Shown one piece after another: positions 13,203 to 28,831 of a DNA stretch of 64,000 bases. Numbering within the stretch: position 1 is the stretch's first letter; every line of letters begins with the position of its first letter. The position numbers were made by a program, and so were the translations under genes. Below the pieces are notes generated by a model, which was not told the DNA's origin, did no database searches, and saw only the letters and a program-made list of their open reading frames with translations. The stretch spans positions 3,534,001 to 3,598,000 of the forward strand of contig CAVNZM010000002.1 in NCBI GenBank assembly GCA_963693365.1. Direction: 5' to 3'. This DNA comes from Amoebidium appalachense (taxonomy: Eukaryota > Ichthyosporea).

Positions 13203-13361
13203 GGGGGGGGGGGTACGCGCGCGCGTGTGTGTCTGTGTGTGCGCGCGCAGGTGTTTGTGTGCGTGCATGCACGCAAGTGAGTGTGCGTGTGTGGTGGTTC
13301 TGGTGGAGGTGGTCATGGCGAGATGGAGAGGGAGGGGGGGAGAGGGGAGGGGGGGGGGGGG

Positions 13362-13440
13362 GATTGAAAGCAAAATATGCAAAGCACGAGACAGAGAATG
13401 AGTCATAAGTAGAGCCCATTTTCAGAGGGAGCCCAAGCCA
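13362..13440 (-). repeat. GGGCTC-family repeat fragment
   Basis: Minus-strand copy with the core changed to GAAAATGGGCTCTAC, bounded by poly-G at about 13346-13360. Confidence 0.5.
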
Positions 13441-13721
13441 TCCACGGAGGGGCGGGACCGCGCACCCGGGGTGGGGTGGGTGGCGGTGGGGGAGGGCGCC
13501 CCGAGTGTAAGTATGATGGGAGAAAGGAGGTGAAAAAGATGTAAGGACAGAAGTGCAGCATTGAGAGAGAGAGGGACATATAGAAATGGACGAGGGATTA
13601 GGGTAGAGGGAGGGGAGGGAGGGGGGCTATGGGCAGCAACCCCTGTGTGCAGGGGCACAAGTGGGCTGCAGGTCACTTGGAAAAGGAGGGGGGGAAGGGG
13701 GGGGGGGGGGGGGGGGGGATG

Positions 13722-13800
13722 TTTTTTGCAGAAAAAAGTACACATTCATGACGGAAAACACAATGCAGAGTGGAAAGCACACATAAAGTGTATGCATAAT
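13722..13800 (-). repeat. GGGCTC-family repeat fragment, outermost above MOB1
   Basis: Lacks the core but matches the ACACTTTATGTGTGCTTTCC middle of other copies. It is the last family member before the 14-20 kb gene-free stretch. Confidence 0.45.
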
Positions 13801-13996
13801 GGGGGGAAGGGGGGGAGGGGGGGAGCTAGCTGCATGGGAAGTTCCGACACTAAGAGAGATGAGAAGCTGGAAAATAAAGCAGGGAGGCTGCGGGGTGGTC
13901 ACGGAGGGCTGTATAAGTTTGGGTGTGGCATGTCTGTGGTGGGAGCGCGCACGCGCGTGTGTCTACGTATACGTGTAGGTGGTTGGGTGGGTGTGA

Positions 13997-13998
<2 letters not shown>

Positions 13999-14086
<88 letters not shown>

Positions 14087-14089
14087 AGG

Positions 14090-14184
<95 letters not shown>

Positions 14185-14230
14185 TGTGTGCACGCGCACG
14201 CGCGCGTGTGTTTGTGTGTGTGTGTGTGCT
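13999..14230. repeat. (GA)n followed by (GT)n
   Basis: Pure GA from about 13999 to 14080, then GT from about 14092 to 14230 with CG steps near 14167-14210. Confidence 0.9.
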
Positions 14231-14429
14231 AGGGGTGGGGGGGGGTGGGAGGTGGGAGGAGAAAGGGGAGGAGGGGGGGGGGACAGGATGAGGGATAAGG
14301 TTTGGAGAATAAATTTGGGTGTGGGTGGTGTGCTTTGCCGGTGTGTGCACGGCTGAATGTGTGTCTTGTGTAGGCGTGCCCGTTCAAACCACGAGAAATG
14401 AAACCTGACTTGTTGTACAAAAAAGGTCA

Positions 14430-16930
14430 CAAACAGCCACTGGACGGACTAGATCAGGAATGAAGGTTTCTTGCGTGGGATGAGCGCACATGCGTCCCTG
14501 TATGCTTTTGTAAGTGAGTAAACCTACACATCAGTGTTCACTTGCGCGTGTGAGTGTGTGAAAATCAGAAGCAATCTCAGGAGCAGGCCCACCTTGCGGC
14601 CCAAGGCATGCAAGGAGCGGTGAAACTTACAATAGGAAAGACATCTTCGCTTGTTCTGGTCGTTAGCAACCCCAACAGTTGGAGATTTATGTGTTGTTAG
14701 CGAAGATGGAAGAGATATCGAGGTTACAAGAGGTACTTAGAAGTCTCAAGTCGAACTAGGAGACAATTATTTAAAAGGGGAAATTCTCAGAGGGAGTCCC
14801 AGGCTGTTCTTAAATCGCAAAAACCTATCGACGAATCTGGGGAAACTTTTTGGTTCAGCTGTCAGTAATGCTACTTTTCAGCAACTAGTCTGTATCTGTA
14901 TCAACTAACCCAAATTTCTTGCCTGCTACCATGTCTGTTTCTGAAAACCTAGAAAGTGTTTAAATCTAAATCACTCACAACATGGCTCGGCCTTCTACCT
15001 CAAAGTGCGTGGGGAAACACTGTTGCCGCCTTTCCCAGTTGCAGCCCAGAAAGTTGTGCCGTGTTGCCTTAGGCTGAGCCGCTGCCAATCTGTGACAAGT
15101 TTGAGCATTTGATTCGCCCACAGCGCATCAAACTAGCCTTATACGGCAGGTGCGGAATTTCAGCAACTGTACATGTGGCGCACAGCTGCTGAGCTGTTGC
15201 CGGCGCAACTTGCCGCCCTGCGCAGACGTATACAACTGCGCAGGTGTTGTGTTCAGGAGACCGTACATACTGTACGAGACTACGGGTGCAAAGAGAGAGA
15301 GGGAAAGTGAAGGGTAACTATGAGGTGGTCCTTCTCTGCAAGTAAAACCCCCTTCCCAACTCACCCCCCCTCCTGTGACTTAACTAATCTCACCCTCAAG
15401 GCCCTCTGATTTGACTCAAGCCACGTTGGATCCCCAAGTGGTGAATATTGACCAACAAATCTGCGGCTATAGGTGGGGCTAGCCGTTCGAAAGCTTGTGG
15501 AACGTTGTCAATGTGGCTCTCACGCCGATGGCAGCTGTGCATGCATTCGGGTGCATATTTTTGTCTACACACGCTGGCAAGCTTGTGTGTGTGCACTTTT
15601 CAGCTTATCTTGATGTCTGCTCATCTGTGGGTACAGAATCAAGTGGCCCGTGTTCAATGGTCACATGGACTGGTGCGTCCAAGTGGATTCAAAACGTGCT
15701 TGGGCAACCGCAGGCAGGACCGTGTCCAGGATCACGCACGTGAGTGCTATTGCGAACCTACTTACTGCGAGCAAACACGCCATACCAGCCGCTTCTGAAA
15801 GCGAGAGCTCTTTCTCTTCTCCTTGGCCTTGCGAGTTTCTCAAAGCCATGTGCATCCCTTAACGGACTAATTAGTCTTAGGGATCAAGGAGAGAAAAGTC
15901 ACAGATCTAGCTAGAGCAGGTTAAGGGGAGGAGAAAAGAATGCCAGGGTCTGCCACTCCCTGTGACTCACCCGTGCCACTCCACCCCCCCCCCCCCCCCC
16001 CACCCACCCCTCCTCCCTCCCCCCCCCCCCTCCTCTCCCCTCCCCCCCCCCCCCCCGATCTACCACATGTACACGCACACATTCACCACACACACCCCAC
16101 CCAACCCCATAGCCACCAACCACAATGTATCCGCACGTAGTTTTTATAGTGAGTGTACTGTTTACTAGAGTGTTGCCACTGCTCGTGGCAGATTTATTGC
16201 CAGTTTTTCATTTAGACGGTCTCAGTTTATAACTTGCTATGTCTTCGTGGCCTGGCCCAACTGGCTTACCGTACCGTGACCAAGCACAGCGGGAGGGGCG
16301 GAAGGAAGGGGGGGGGGGGGAGATTAATACCATACTGTTTGCAATTTCTCTTGCTGCAGCTGCAGCTACCCAGTGGTGGATCTGTAACCCACTAATCGGG
16401 TATAACCCCCCCCCCCCCCCCCCCCCCCTCTCTCTCTCTCAGAGCTCTCTCTCTAACCCCCCCCCCCCCTCCCCCGCCCAACCCTAGGGGAGTCCCTTCC
16501 TCCTTCCCCTAGAACACTCTTCAATTGATCCCCCCTTCCAACTTCCCTGTCCCGGCCAGGACAGCCACACAGCCGCCTAATACACACTTGCACGGTGAGC
16601 TCTACATTCTGCATGATAATGAAATTGAGCTCGTCAATCCTACCCTCTATCCCTCCCCCCTCCCCCCCCCCCTCACCCCCCCCCGCGCCAAAAAAAAAAA
16701 AATAAAAATTTGTTACCAAGTTGCCCGTTTTCTTTTTTTTTTTTCTTTCTTTCTTTTTTTTTTAATATATATATATATATATACCGACATCTATGTACGC
16801 CCCGACATCTATGTACGTCCCGACATCTATGTACGTGATCATGATATACCACTGAGGGGATATTCCGAGCAAAACCCCCCATACCTGAGACTGGTCTCTC
16901 TCTGCCTCGAGTAAACAGCGTAAACTTTCC

Positions 16931-16965
<35 letters not shown>

Positions 16966-17060
16966 TGATCAATAAAAAAAAATGATTTCAAGAAAAAGGT
17001 GGGCCCTATATAATTACAGATTCTGAATCCTGAAAGAGTAATCAAAATTTTGAGTTTTTT
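14430..17060. other. Gene-free stretch
   Basis: Mostly unique sequence at 14430-15950, then poly-C and CA tracts (15985-16100), poly-C/(CT)n (16406-16470) and (AT)n (about 16765-16782 and 16935-16961). An open frame at 15448-15798 (+) has no recognisable domain and no splice context, so I do not call it. The missing MOB1 first exon could be here. Confidence 0.4.
16784..16928 (+). repeat. Dispersed repeat, copy 1, with 18-bp tandem units
   Basis: CGACATCTATGTACG occurs three times in tandem (about 16784-16838), followed by about 90 bp that reappears inverted at 39359-39473. (AT)n lies on both sides. Confidence 0.7.
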
Positions 17061-17065
17061 TATAT

Positions 17066-17188
17066 TTTATTTTATCAAAGTTTGTTCCCGGAGGGACCCC
17101 AGGCCCTTGGGCCCTCATGGGGAACTACCGTCTTCCACCCAACACCAACAGTACTCTAGCTAGGGTGCTACGGTATTATTAGCTAAAG
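17066..17188 (+). repeat. Dispersed repeat with TAGCTAGGGTGCTACGG, copy 1
   Basis: About 105-120 bp shared with 57768-57884 in the same orientation. It contains GGGGAACTACCGTCTTCCA and AGTACTCTAGCTAGGGTGCT and lies outside recognised genes. Confidence 0.7.
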
Positions 17189-17640
17189 CTGACACGCCTT
17201 TAAACAACCCGAACGATTTGCACAGTTTGCCCAGGGTATTCACCTCAGCCACGCCGGTGGGTATATCTTATTTTCGACCCACCCCTGTATGCAAGATCTA
17301 GACATCTTTTTCGGGCTGGTGGCGCAGAAGGTCTGGAAGCTCTCTTAGCCACAAAACTCCTATATTTGCTGCCCCCCCCCCCCCCCCGGCTTTCCCCCCA
17401 CCCACCACTCTCCAGCACACAGACCGTGATGCACAACCCACCCACTTCGAACAAGGGAACCATGAACCACCGAGGCTTTCATTCGTTCCCAACTTCTTTT
17501 GGGAAAGAGAGATATCATCTCGAAGGTGTCAGAAGGCGGAGGGAGGCCTCGGGGGGAGGGGGAGAGGGGAAGGAGGGGAAGAGGGGGCCCGGGGGGGGGA
17601 AGGGGGGGAGGATGTCTCCAGCTCTGTCCTTTCAAACCTC

Positions 17641-20816
<3,176 letters not shown>

Positions 20817-21724
20817 ATGAGGTCACATGCATCTCAGTCCGCCCAGGCGGGTTGTATCCAGAGAATAATGGAAACTTTTTCATGTTGCTGGCCAGGCACG
20901 CGGAGGAAACGAGCCCCTGGAGAGGACATTGAAAGTGGCTCGAACACGGGCTCGCAAAAATCTGCTTTCCATACGGACGACGCCATCATTTCCATGAAAG
21001 GGGACAGTGCTGAAACAAAGGTACCCATCGAGAATAATAAGGTGGGTTACCGTGTTTTATGTCGAAAAAAATGCACAAAAAGTTGGCTGTGTATATCATG
21101 ATGAGGGTTAGTGGTTATTATATATTAGGTGCTAGAGGCATCATCATGATTTACGCGTCACTGTGACAGTGTGTCTATCTATCGATGCTGGCTTGGTGCG
21201 CACCTTGTATGCCAAAACGTGTCACAGTAGCCCAAAATCTACATTTGCGTTTATTTTTGACACAGTCTGTGTTTTTTTATTAGACCGTCGCAACCATTGA
21301 GTATCATTTACTGACCCGGTTACTGTCGCTCCAACAGAGTGACAACCTGAGTGTAACACGCAAAGCAAGCACCTCGTCTGCGTTTGACAAGCGCAGCTAC
21401 CTGAGCATGCTTGGTGACCGCAAGTTGGTGCGGTTGGTGTGGGTTGCTGAGCCCGGCACCATCGTCTTGCTGGCTGGCTCGTACGACAACTGGGAGTCCA
21501 TGGTTCCTCTTATGCAGGTGAGCATTGTACACACCCATGATTAAACATTCAATTACTACCCCGTGCATGCCAGGACTCTGTCGCAAAAATGATGCCATTT
21601 AAAAGCAAGTGGAGGAATGATCATGAAATTATCTTTCTAGTAATGTATGCACCATTCCAATTGGTCCAGGATATGGTGTATGCACTCCCTATATATAAGC
21701 ATATATGATATATATGTTTAATAA

Positions 21725-21766
<42 letters not shown>

Positions 21767-22060
21767 TATATCATATATCATATATATATGTTTGCACTTG
21801 TCGCAGTAATTTAATTTCTTATGGCTTTTAGATTCGTATCATGGCACCCGGTTACATAACTTTTCAGTGCCTAATCTTTCGGTGCTCCCTCGCAGAAAAA
21901 GGATCAACCGGGCATCTACGAGACACGGGTTGTAGTGCCTTTGGGCGAACACGAATACCGGTTTTTAGTCAACGACCAATGGGAATGTGATGGTAACCGA
22001 CCAATCAGACAAAGCGACCGCGACGGCCTGCTCGTCAACGTTTTGACGCTCAACCCATAA
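20817..22060 (+). CDS. Small CBM48 (AMPK-beta-type glycogen-binding) protein, 3 exons
   Basis: Exons are 20817-21041, 21338-21517 and 21896-22060 (TAA), all phase 0, giving 189 residues. A second in-phase donor at 21020 would shorten it by seven residues. Residues 1-100 are low in motifs and Ser/Arg rich. Residues 104-189 form one carbohydrate-binding module like the glycogen-binding domain of AMPK beta: VRLVWVAEPGTIVLLAGSYD, NWESMVPL, then PLGEHEYRFLVNDQWECD. The two sugar-stacking tryptophans are present (Trp127 and Trp164), while the usual Lys is Arg157. There is no AMPK-beta C-terminal domain and no phosphatase domain, so this is not a standard AMPK beta or laforin. It probably tethers a partner to glycogen or starch. 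The function is inferred from the domain only. Confidence 0.85.
21721..21795. repeat. (AT)n in CBM48 intron 2
   Basis: TA dinucleotide run (about 21727-21763) followed by three TATATCA units. It is the only long AT repeat inside a called gene. Confidence 0.85.
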
Positions 22061-22080
22061 TACCCGTGACACCGACCAAA

Positions 22081-22086
22081 ATTAAA
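22081..22086 (+). terminator. Possible polyadenylation signal of the CBM48 gene
   Basis: ATTAAA, 20 bases after the stop codon. It is a common variant hexamer, but it is unusually close to the stop. Confidence 0.35.
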
Positions 22087-23398
22087 TGATGCGAAAAGGA
22101 AAATGCTAACCAATGTGGATCCTGCGGCAACAAGCAACACCAAAAACGACGACGGTCACTTGCGTCATACTACAGCCGTGAAGTTCGAACAGTTTTACGT
22201 TCAGTAGCCGCAGTGTCTATTCTCTATCTAATTAGAGAGGATGAACAAAATGCGTCATGGTGGCACATATGCATGTGAAAACTGAATGCTTCTTATACTC
22301 AATACGAATGGACTCAGTGTTGCCATGCAAATACCAATGCCATCGATCTGTGCATGCTTCCTCACGACGGTCATTTGACCTGCACCCGATAGTGTTTAAT
22401 CAATGTGGCGTTTGTGAGTGTTTGAAAAAAAAGCTGTGTCAGCTGCCGCACCACACATTTACAGTAATATAGCCACAGTATGAAAGGCGAAAAATGATGT
22501 ATTTGCGGGTCCAAGTAGTTCGAGGCTGCACATACATGTTAGCCACATGCTTGTTAATCTTTCCAAATCTGTGTCTCGAGCTATATCATACCCTTAGCAT
22601 TTTAATCATCGCAGTTGTTGTAATCACTTAGACTTAAAAGCCGCGCAGCAGGTCCCCTTAGTAATGCCTGCTCGGAGCTAATTAGGCTACCGTAAACCAT
22701 ATGGTGTCGGCCACATGCATGTGTGTAAATGTGTAATGCCATCGGATTCGCTGTAAGTCCCATTTGTATTTAGGAGCCCACATGTTCACGGGATGATAAC
22801 AGCCTGCTACCGAGACAATTTGTAAGCTCGTACGACAACTGCACAGTACCGAATGGACTTCCAAGGACGCTGAAAAATAAAATTAAATCCTGCTCTCTTC
22901 CGTTGGCAACAACAACAACAAAAAAAAAAAAAAAGGAAAGAAAGAAAAAGAAAGAAAAAAGAAAAAACGAAAGAAAAAGAAAAAGAAAAGAAAATAAGAA
23001 AGAATAGAAGAATTCGAAGAAGAATCGATCCTGTGGAGAGGCTAAAAGGATGGGTACCACTAGGTGCGGATGGTTGTATGCTGTCGCATGACCTATGCGA
23101 GTTAGGTCTACTAAAACTGTCTGCCTACAAAAAAAAAAACCACTGTCTACAAAATTTCATACGCAAAAGGCCTTCTGACTAAACCTGTAGGCACTGTACA
23201 TATGTTCACCTCATTCACAAATATACATACATATGGTTCAACATGGGATTGGGCGCTGCCGGCGGTGGGGGTGACTATTGATTATGTTGCAATTGGCACC
23301 TCAAATCAAATCTCCCCGCCTTCCTCCTGACCCCCCCCCCCCCCTCCCCCTTCTCGCTCTTTCGGACCGTTATCTCCCTTTCTCTCTCTCTCTCTCTC

Positions 23399-23437
<39 letters not shown>

Positions 23438-23645
23438 ACCCCCACTCCCCCCTCTCTCCGAGAGTCTCTGTCTTTCTAGATCACGACGACAGGCCTCTCA
23501 GGCTACCAAACAAAAAATGATAGGCTGCATATGTGTGTATGTTTTGTGCGTGTGAGTGTACATACAGGTGCGTGCACGGTGCACCGTAACTTAGCGACTA
23601 TGTAGTAATTTGGTGCACGTGATGGTTGTAGAGGCCAAGTGATTG

Positions 23646-23689
<44 letters not shown>

Positions 23690-25200
23690 GGGGGTGGGAA
23701 GGCAGAGAGGGGGCGGCGGGGGGGAGGGGGAGGGCAACGACTCGTGTTTGCTCCAGCAGCGGCATACACCCTGTGTGTGTCCGTGTCACTCAGGCTGCCT
23801 CTTTGTGTGTGTCACGGTGTGTCTCTCAGTCTGTGTGCATCGATACGGTGTATCATAAAGTTTACTACTACGGTGCCTGGACCATGTATGGTGCCCAATC
23901 GTGTTCCGTGTGTGGGTCCGTGCGTGTGTGTGTGCATGCCTAATAATGCTGCGGCGCTTGTGGGCTGTTCGTGTGTGTGTCATGCCGCGTGCTTGGGCGC
24001 ATGTAGGCATGAGCCCACGGTTTGAAGTGGCACGCGCACTCACGTAGACGTTGGCTCATTTTGGGCCCAGTTCAGACCAGCATCTGGCTTGTATCCATTC
24101 CTATATAGGCACCCCTGTATAAACTTTGGAAATTAGACTCTCCCCGCGAGCTTATGTAATCGTATTCGAAATTCATCTCATGCTGTTTTTCTCCTGCACC
24201 TACAGAGATGGCTCCTTATTTTTACTTACACATTCAGCGAACACTGGACTCTATCGAACCGTCGAGGCGCCGCGACAGAAAGCATGCACGCGGTCGCGAG
24301 AGTGTAAGGAAATATCGGACGTAAAGTTCATCGCAGCGCGTGCACACCGTCAGTACGTGTGAGGTTTTTCTCATCCATGGCATGATCTCGGCCGAAATTG
24401 GCATGGTCATCGTGTGGCCATGGCCACGCACCTGGGGCGGAGGCAAGACGCATCGGAGAAGCAGAGACGCAAAAAAAAACGTAATTTATAAAAACAGCAC
24501 CCAGACAACCACGAGTTTTGGCTTACGTAAGCATGTTAGTTTCAGCTACTTTGATTCGATAACACCGTAGCATGACTGTTTTCTATTGGATCAATGCGCA
24601 TCAACCAAATGGTCCGTTGCCGCGGCCGCGTGCACAGTGCAGGCCAAGTTGGCCATCGTCGGCAGTTCCGGGGTCAGCGAGAGTCGTGTGCTGATATTTC
24701 GACCAGTTCTCAAAGCTTTGTTTTAGTTTACATAGTCTCATTGCGTGGAAAAGAAGAGAAAAGTTGGGAAAGCATTCTCTCATTTTGCCGCAGCACAATC
24801 AGCACGAACCTGAGCAATCCCACGACTCCTTTTTGTTACAGGTTAACGAATCATACTAGGAACCACGGTTCTACATCATTGCCGGAATCCCAGACAACCA
24901 CATATAGTCTTTCAAGCAAACCAACGTGTTAGCGCACAACGGAACATTTAAGTTCGGTTTTGTGGGTCTGAATAGCGAAGTTTGGGGAGTCGGCATACAT
25001 TCTGTGAGTGCGGGGACTTATTGAATACGAGCCCAGGTATACAAACACAAGTAAGAATGGCTTTTGTAGCTTCGTCGTTTGTCAATACCTGCAGGACTGG
25101 AGCAGTGTCCTCTCATACGGTGAGTCAGACAAGAACATGTGTGGGCGTTCCCCCGTCCCCCCCCCCCCCCCCCCCCCCCAGGCCCACTCACCCATGTGTA
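22087..25200. other. Gene-poor stretch with poly-C/poly-G islands
   Basis: Unique DNA broken by an A-rich tract (22920-23010), (CT)n/poly-C (about 23380-23438) and a 45-base poly-G (about 23646-23690). Around 24980-25050 an open segment reads HTFCECGDLLNTSPG and ends at a good donor (GTAAGA at 25051). It could be an upstream exon of the plus-strand gene that follows, but no partner exon fits. Confidence 0.35.
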
Positions 25201-25210
25201 GCACACACAC

Positions 25211-25455
25211 CCCACTACTCCGAGGATGGGCTCAACACTCTTCATGCGTGCTATTCATTGTGTTGTCGTTGGTATTGTGTATTTTTCGTACTCTGTAACG
25301 CCATCACTTAGTAACCTCCCTGAGGATGGGCTCTGCTTATGACGCATACTGTGCGCATGGCTGATGCTGCATACTTGAATGTTTGCCTTTGCATGTGTCC
25401 TGCACCATGCTTCTCATCGTGTATGCGTACTTCGTACTGTGTTCCGCATTCAAAC
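25211..25455 (+). repeat. Two GGGCTC-family repeats in tandem
   Basis: A diverged copy (25211-25300, core GAGGATGGGCTCAAC) is followed directly by an intact unit A (25316-25455) that ends in a poly-C tail. They suggest the region is already intron of the gene with exons at 26.8 and 29.0 kb. Confidence 0.75.
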
Positions 25456-25679
25456 CCCCCCCCCCCCCCCCCCCCCCCCCCCTTCCCCCGGCCTTCCTGC
25501 GCGCTGCCAACACCAGCTTTTTTGGCCGTTCTAAGTGCCTGAGCTAACTGATAGTTTCGTTTCCTTGCACTGCTGTGCTGCTACCTTATTTATCAGTCGA
25601 GCATACGTTCATACCTGTAACCCGGTTGACGAATTGCCTTTTTACTGCTGCGGGTTTGTGCACACGGGCCTAAACACAC

Positions 25680-25804
25680 ACATACACACACACACACACA
25701 CTCTCTCTCTCCCTCCCTCTCCCTCCCTCTCCCTCTCCCTCCCCCCTCCCTCCCCCCCCTCTCTCTCTCTCTCTCTCGCTCTCTCTTTCTCTCTCTCTCT
25801 CTCT

Positions 25805-25893
<89 letters not shown>

Positions 25894-26056
25894 CCCCCCC
25901 CCCCCCCCCCCCCCTTTCTCTCTTGCTCTCCCCTCCCCCCCTTTATCTATCTACATATCTTTCCCTCTCTATGTGTTTCCCTTTTCCCTCTATGCACACA
26001 CGTGTACGCACGTGCGTGCGCGTGTGCGTGCACACACACACACACACACACACACA

Positions 26057-26088
<32 letters not shown>

Positions 26089-26247
26089 GTGTGTATGTGT
26101 GTGTGTGTCCTCTCTCTCTCGCTTTGTCTCTCAATCTGTCATTCTCCCCCCTCCCCCCTCCCCCCTTCCCCTTCTCTTCCCTCTGCCTTCCCCCCCCCCC
26201 CTCCCCCCCCTCAAAAAAAAACCACACACAGACACACACATACACAT

Positions 26248-26300
<53 letters not shown>

Positions 26301-26320
26301 GGGGGGGGGGGGAGATACAC
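25680..26320. repeat. (CA)n, (CT)n, poly-C, (GA)n complex
   Basis: A 640-bp mosaic: (CA)n at 25677-25699, (CT)n at about 25757-25889, poly-C at about 25890-25914, another CA/CT run at 26031-26085 and (GA)n at about 26262-26295. Confidence 0.9.
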
Positions 26321-26828
26321 ACGCTCTCTCATCCACTGATTCACTTACTCACACTCATCTCCTCTCCATTGTGAACCATTTCCCCTTGTCTCCTGTTTTT
26401 TTAGCAGCTGGCTTTCTTTGTCTTGCCATAAGCTATATGTTTGTTCTTCTTCATCCACCCCTTTTTGGCTTTTCTTGCTTTATTCCCCGCCTTGTTCATC
26501 GAACCAAATCTTTCCCTCCCTAACCGGTTCCTTTTTTGGTTCACACTCCCGTGTCTCTTTGGCCTACGTCCCCCCCCCCCCCCCCCCCCCCTCCCCCCTC
26601 CCCCATAACACCAACGCCCCAATGCATACATTGCCCCCCCCCTCCCCCCCCCCCCCTCTTCTTAGGGTTGCAAGTAAGAAAAGGTGGGAGGAATGACAGT
26701 ACAAGAAATGGTGGTGTCTCCAGTACCAAGAAGAAGGGCAATTTGATAGATGAACGAGGTACTTTTTTGGGGGGGGGGGGGGGAGGGGGGAGTATTAACT
26801 AACATGCCGAGTATTTTTGTTCCAACAG

Positions 26829-27129
26829 CGGCTATCTCAGTGTGTGAGGAGAGCAAGCACAGCCTTTGTGCAATACTTCCCTGGCCAGTATGAACTGACT
26901 GAGCTAAGAAAGCTGGCCGAGGAATATGCAGAGGTATGGCCATTACATTCATATTTCAAGATTGTGATTTTTTTTTTTTTTTTAGTTAAACGGATGAGTA
27001 AGGAGGTGGTGATGGTGGTGGTGGCGGCGGCTATGTTATTGGCGGAGTCTTCTACACTCTGTAATCAGCTTTTACACTTCTTGTGGGGCGCAAGAGGAGT
27101 GGGGTGGGGGGTGTGTGTGTGTGTGTGTG

Positions 27130-27163
<34 letters not shown>

Positions 27164-28578
27164 TAAAAGGTTTTGTAAAGAAGGCTGGAGCAGCGAGTGT
27201 TGATGGTGGTGGTGTTTTAGTGATGGTGTTCTTTAAACATTTTAGGGGGTTGGCAACTCTAGGAAGGGATATGGGGGAGGGGAGAGGGGGGGGGGGGGAG
27301 GAAGGGAGAGGCAGATGCGGGGGGAGGGGGGGGAGGGGGGGGGGGGCAGGGGGGTGGCGAAAGTTTTGGAGGATAGACAGAAGGCACAGGTGGTGTAGGG
27401 GCCGATTTGAAGGGGGGCTAGGCAGAAGCAGAGTGGTGGCAGAAAGGCTAAGCGTTACTGTGAATTGTGAAGTACTGGTGTTTGGGGTTGTGAGCATGGG
27501 GTGCTGGTGGGTGTGCGTGGGTTTTTTCTCCTTAACGTTTTTCTACTTATTTATTTATGTATCCTGAAGAAAGTGTTTGAAATGGGGGGGGGGGGGGGGG
27601 GATATGATGCGGGGGAGGAGTGGGGGGGATGGAGATGTAAAAGAGTAGTTGGTGCGCTGGTCATGTGTTATGGTTGCCGTGTGTGTATGTGCTACAATGT
27701 GGCGGGGGGAGGGGGGGGGGGGGGGGGAGGGGGGAGTTGTTTATCATCACGGTATGCTGGTCGATTATGATACGAGACAAGGACTGCCGCACTTGTATTC
27801 CTGTGTCTCTTTGAATGAGCAGAACGTGCTTAACCCCCCCCCCCCCCCCCACATCTTTACTTCCATGCAACCGGGCATGGTTGCTCTGTGTCGTGCATCT
27901 GTAAGCACATACGCGTTTGTCGCTGCACTGCATTAGTTTGCACATACATCTTCACCGTTTTGCTCACCTTGCTTGCATAAGCAACCCTGCTCGTCTTTGA
28001 TCAAGACGGGTTGACCCACCCAAGTTCAGTTGATGCTGCTGTCTGAGTTGGAGCGTCGTATATACGCGGGCTAAGGGGTCGAAACTCAGACGCAATTGAT
28101 GACTTGGGCCCTCCCTGAGGATGGGCTCTGCTTATGACGCATACTGTGCGCATGGCTGATGCTGCATACTTGAATGTTTGCCTTTGCATGTGTCCTGCAC
28201 CATGCTTCTCATCGTGTATGCGTACTTCGTACTGTGTTCCGCATTCAAAACCCCCCCCCCCCCCCCCTCTTCTCCTTCCCCTCCACGCACACACGCACCA
28301 TGCACACATGCACATCCACACACATCTATAAACACGGACGTGCACCTTCACGTGCACACACACACACACACACAAAACACAGACACACACACACACACAT
28401 ACATACACACCAACACCCCCACACACAAACACACACATACACACACACGCGCGCGCGCTACCCAGTCACTCATTATTCTCGCATCCCTGCCTAACCCTCT
28501 GCCTTCCTGTGAACCATCCCATCAACCATTTAGCTTGAAAACCTGACCTTCCCCCTCTTTCCTGCTCACACCCCCCCT

Positions 28579-28609
<31 letters not shown>

Positions 28610-28795
28610 AGCGTGTTCATTTCGTTTCATTTTTGTTGAAACCCCCCCCCCCCCCCCCCCCCCTCCCCCCTCCTCCCTCCCCGCCTCCAATGTCTTTGCT
28701 TCCATGGCTGTCAACCTCTAATTTATGCATATCCCCCTCCTTCCTCCCCCCTTCCCCCCCCCCTCTCGCCAACACACACACACGCACACAGACAC

Positions 28796-28831
<36 letters not shown>

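Noticed and set aside
15448-15798. 116-codon open frame on the plus strand
   Set aside because: No recognisable motif. Overlapping open frames on the other strand are equally good.
16784-16838. CRISPR-like array
   Set aside because: Three directly abutting 18-bp units without spacers, in a eukaryotic context. A simple tandem repeat.
24982-25130. RNA-polymerase zinc-ribbon subunit exon (CECGDLL)
   Set aside because: One CxC-G knuckle only, with no second cysteine pair nearby. A follow-on exon would need a 44-nt intron.
26666-26758. Possible exon with good splice sites (LQVRKGGRNDSTRNGGV)
   Set aside because: Its phase (1 in, 1 out) does not fit the exon at 26829. The joined frame meets a stop after about 20 codons.
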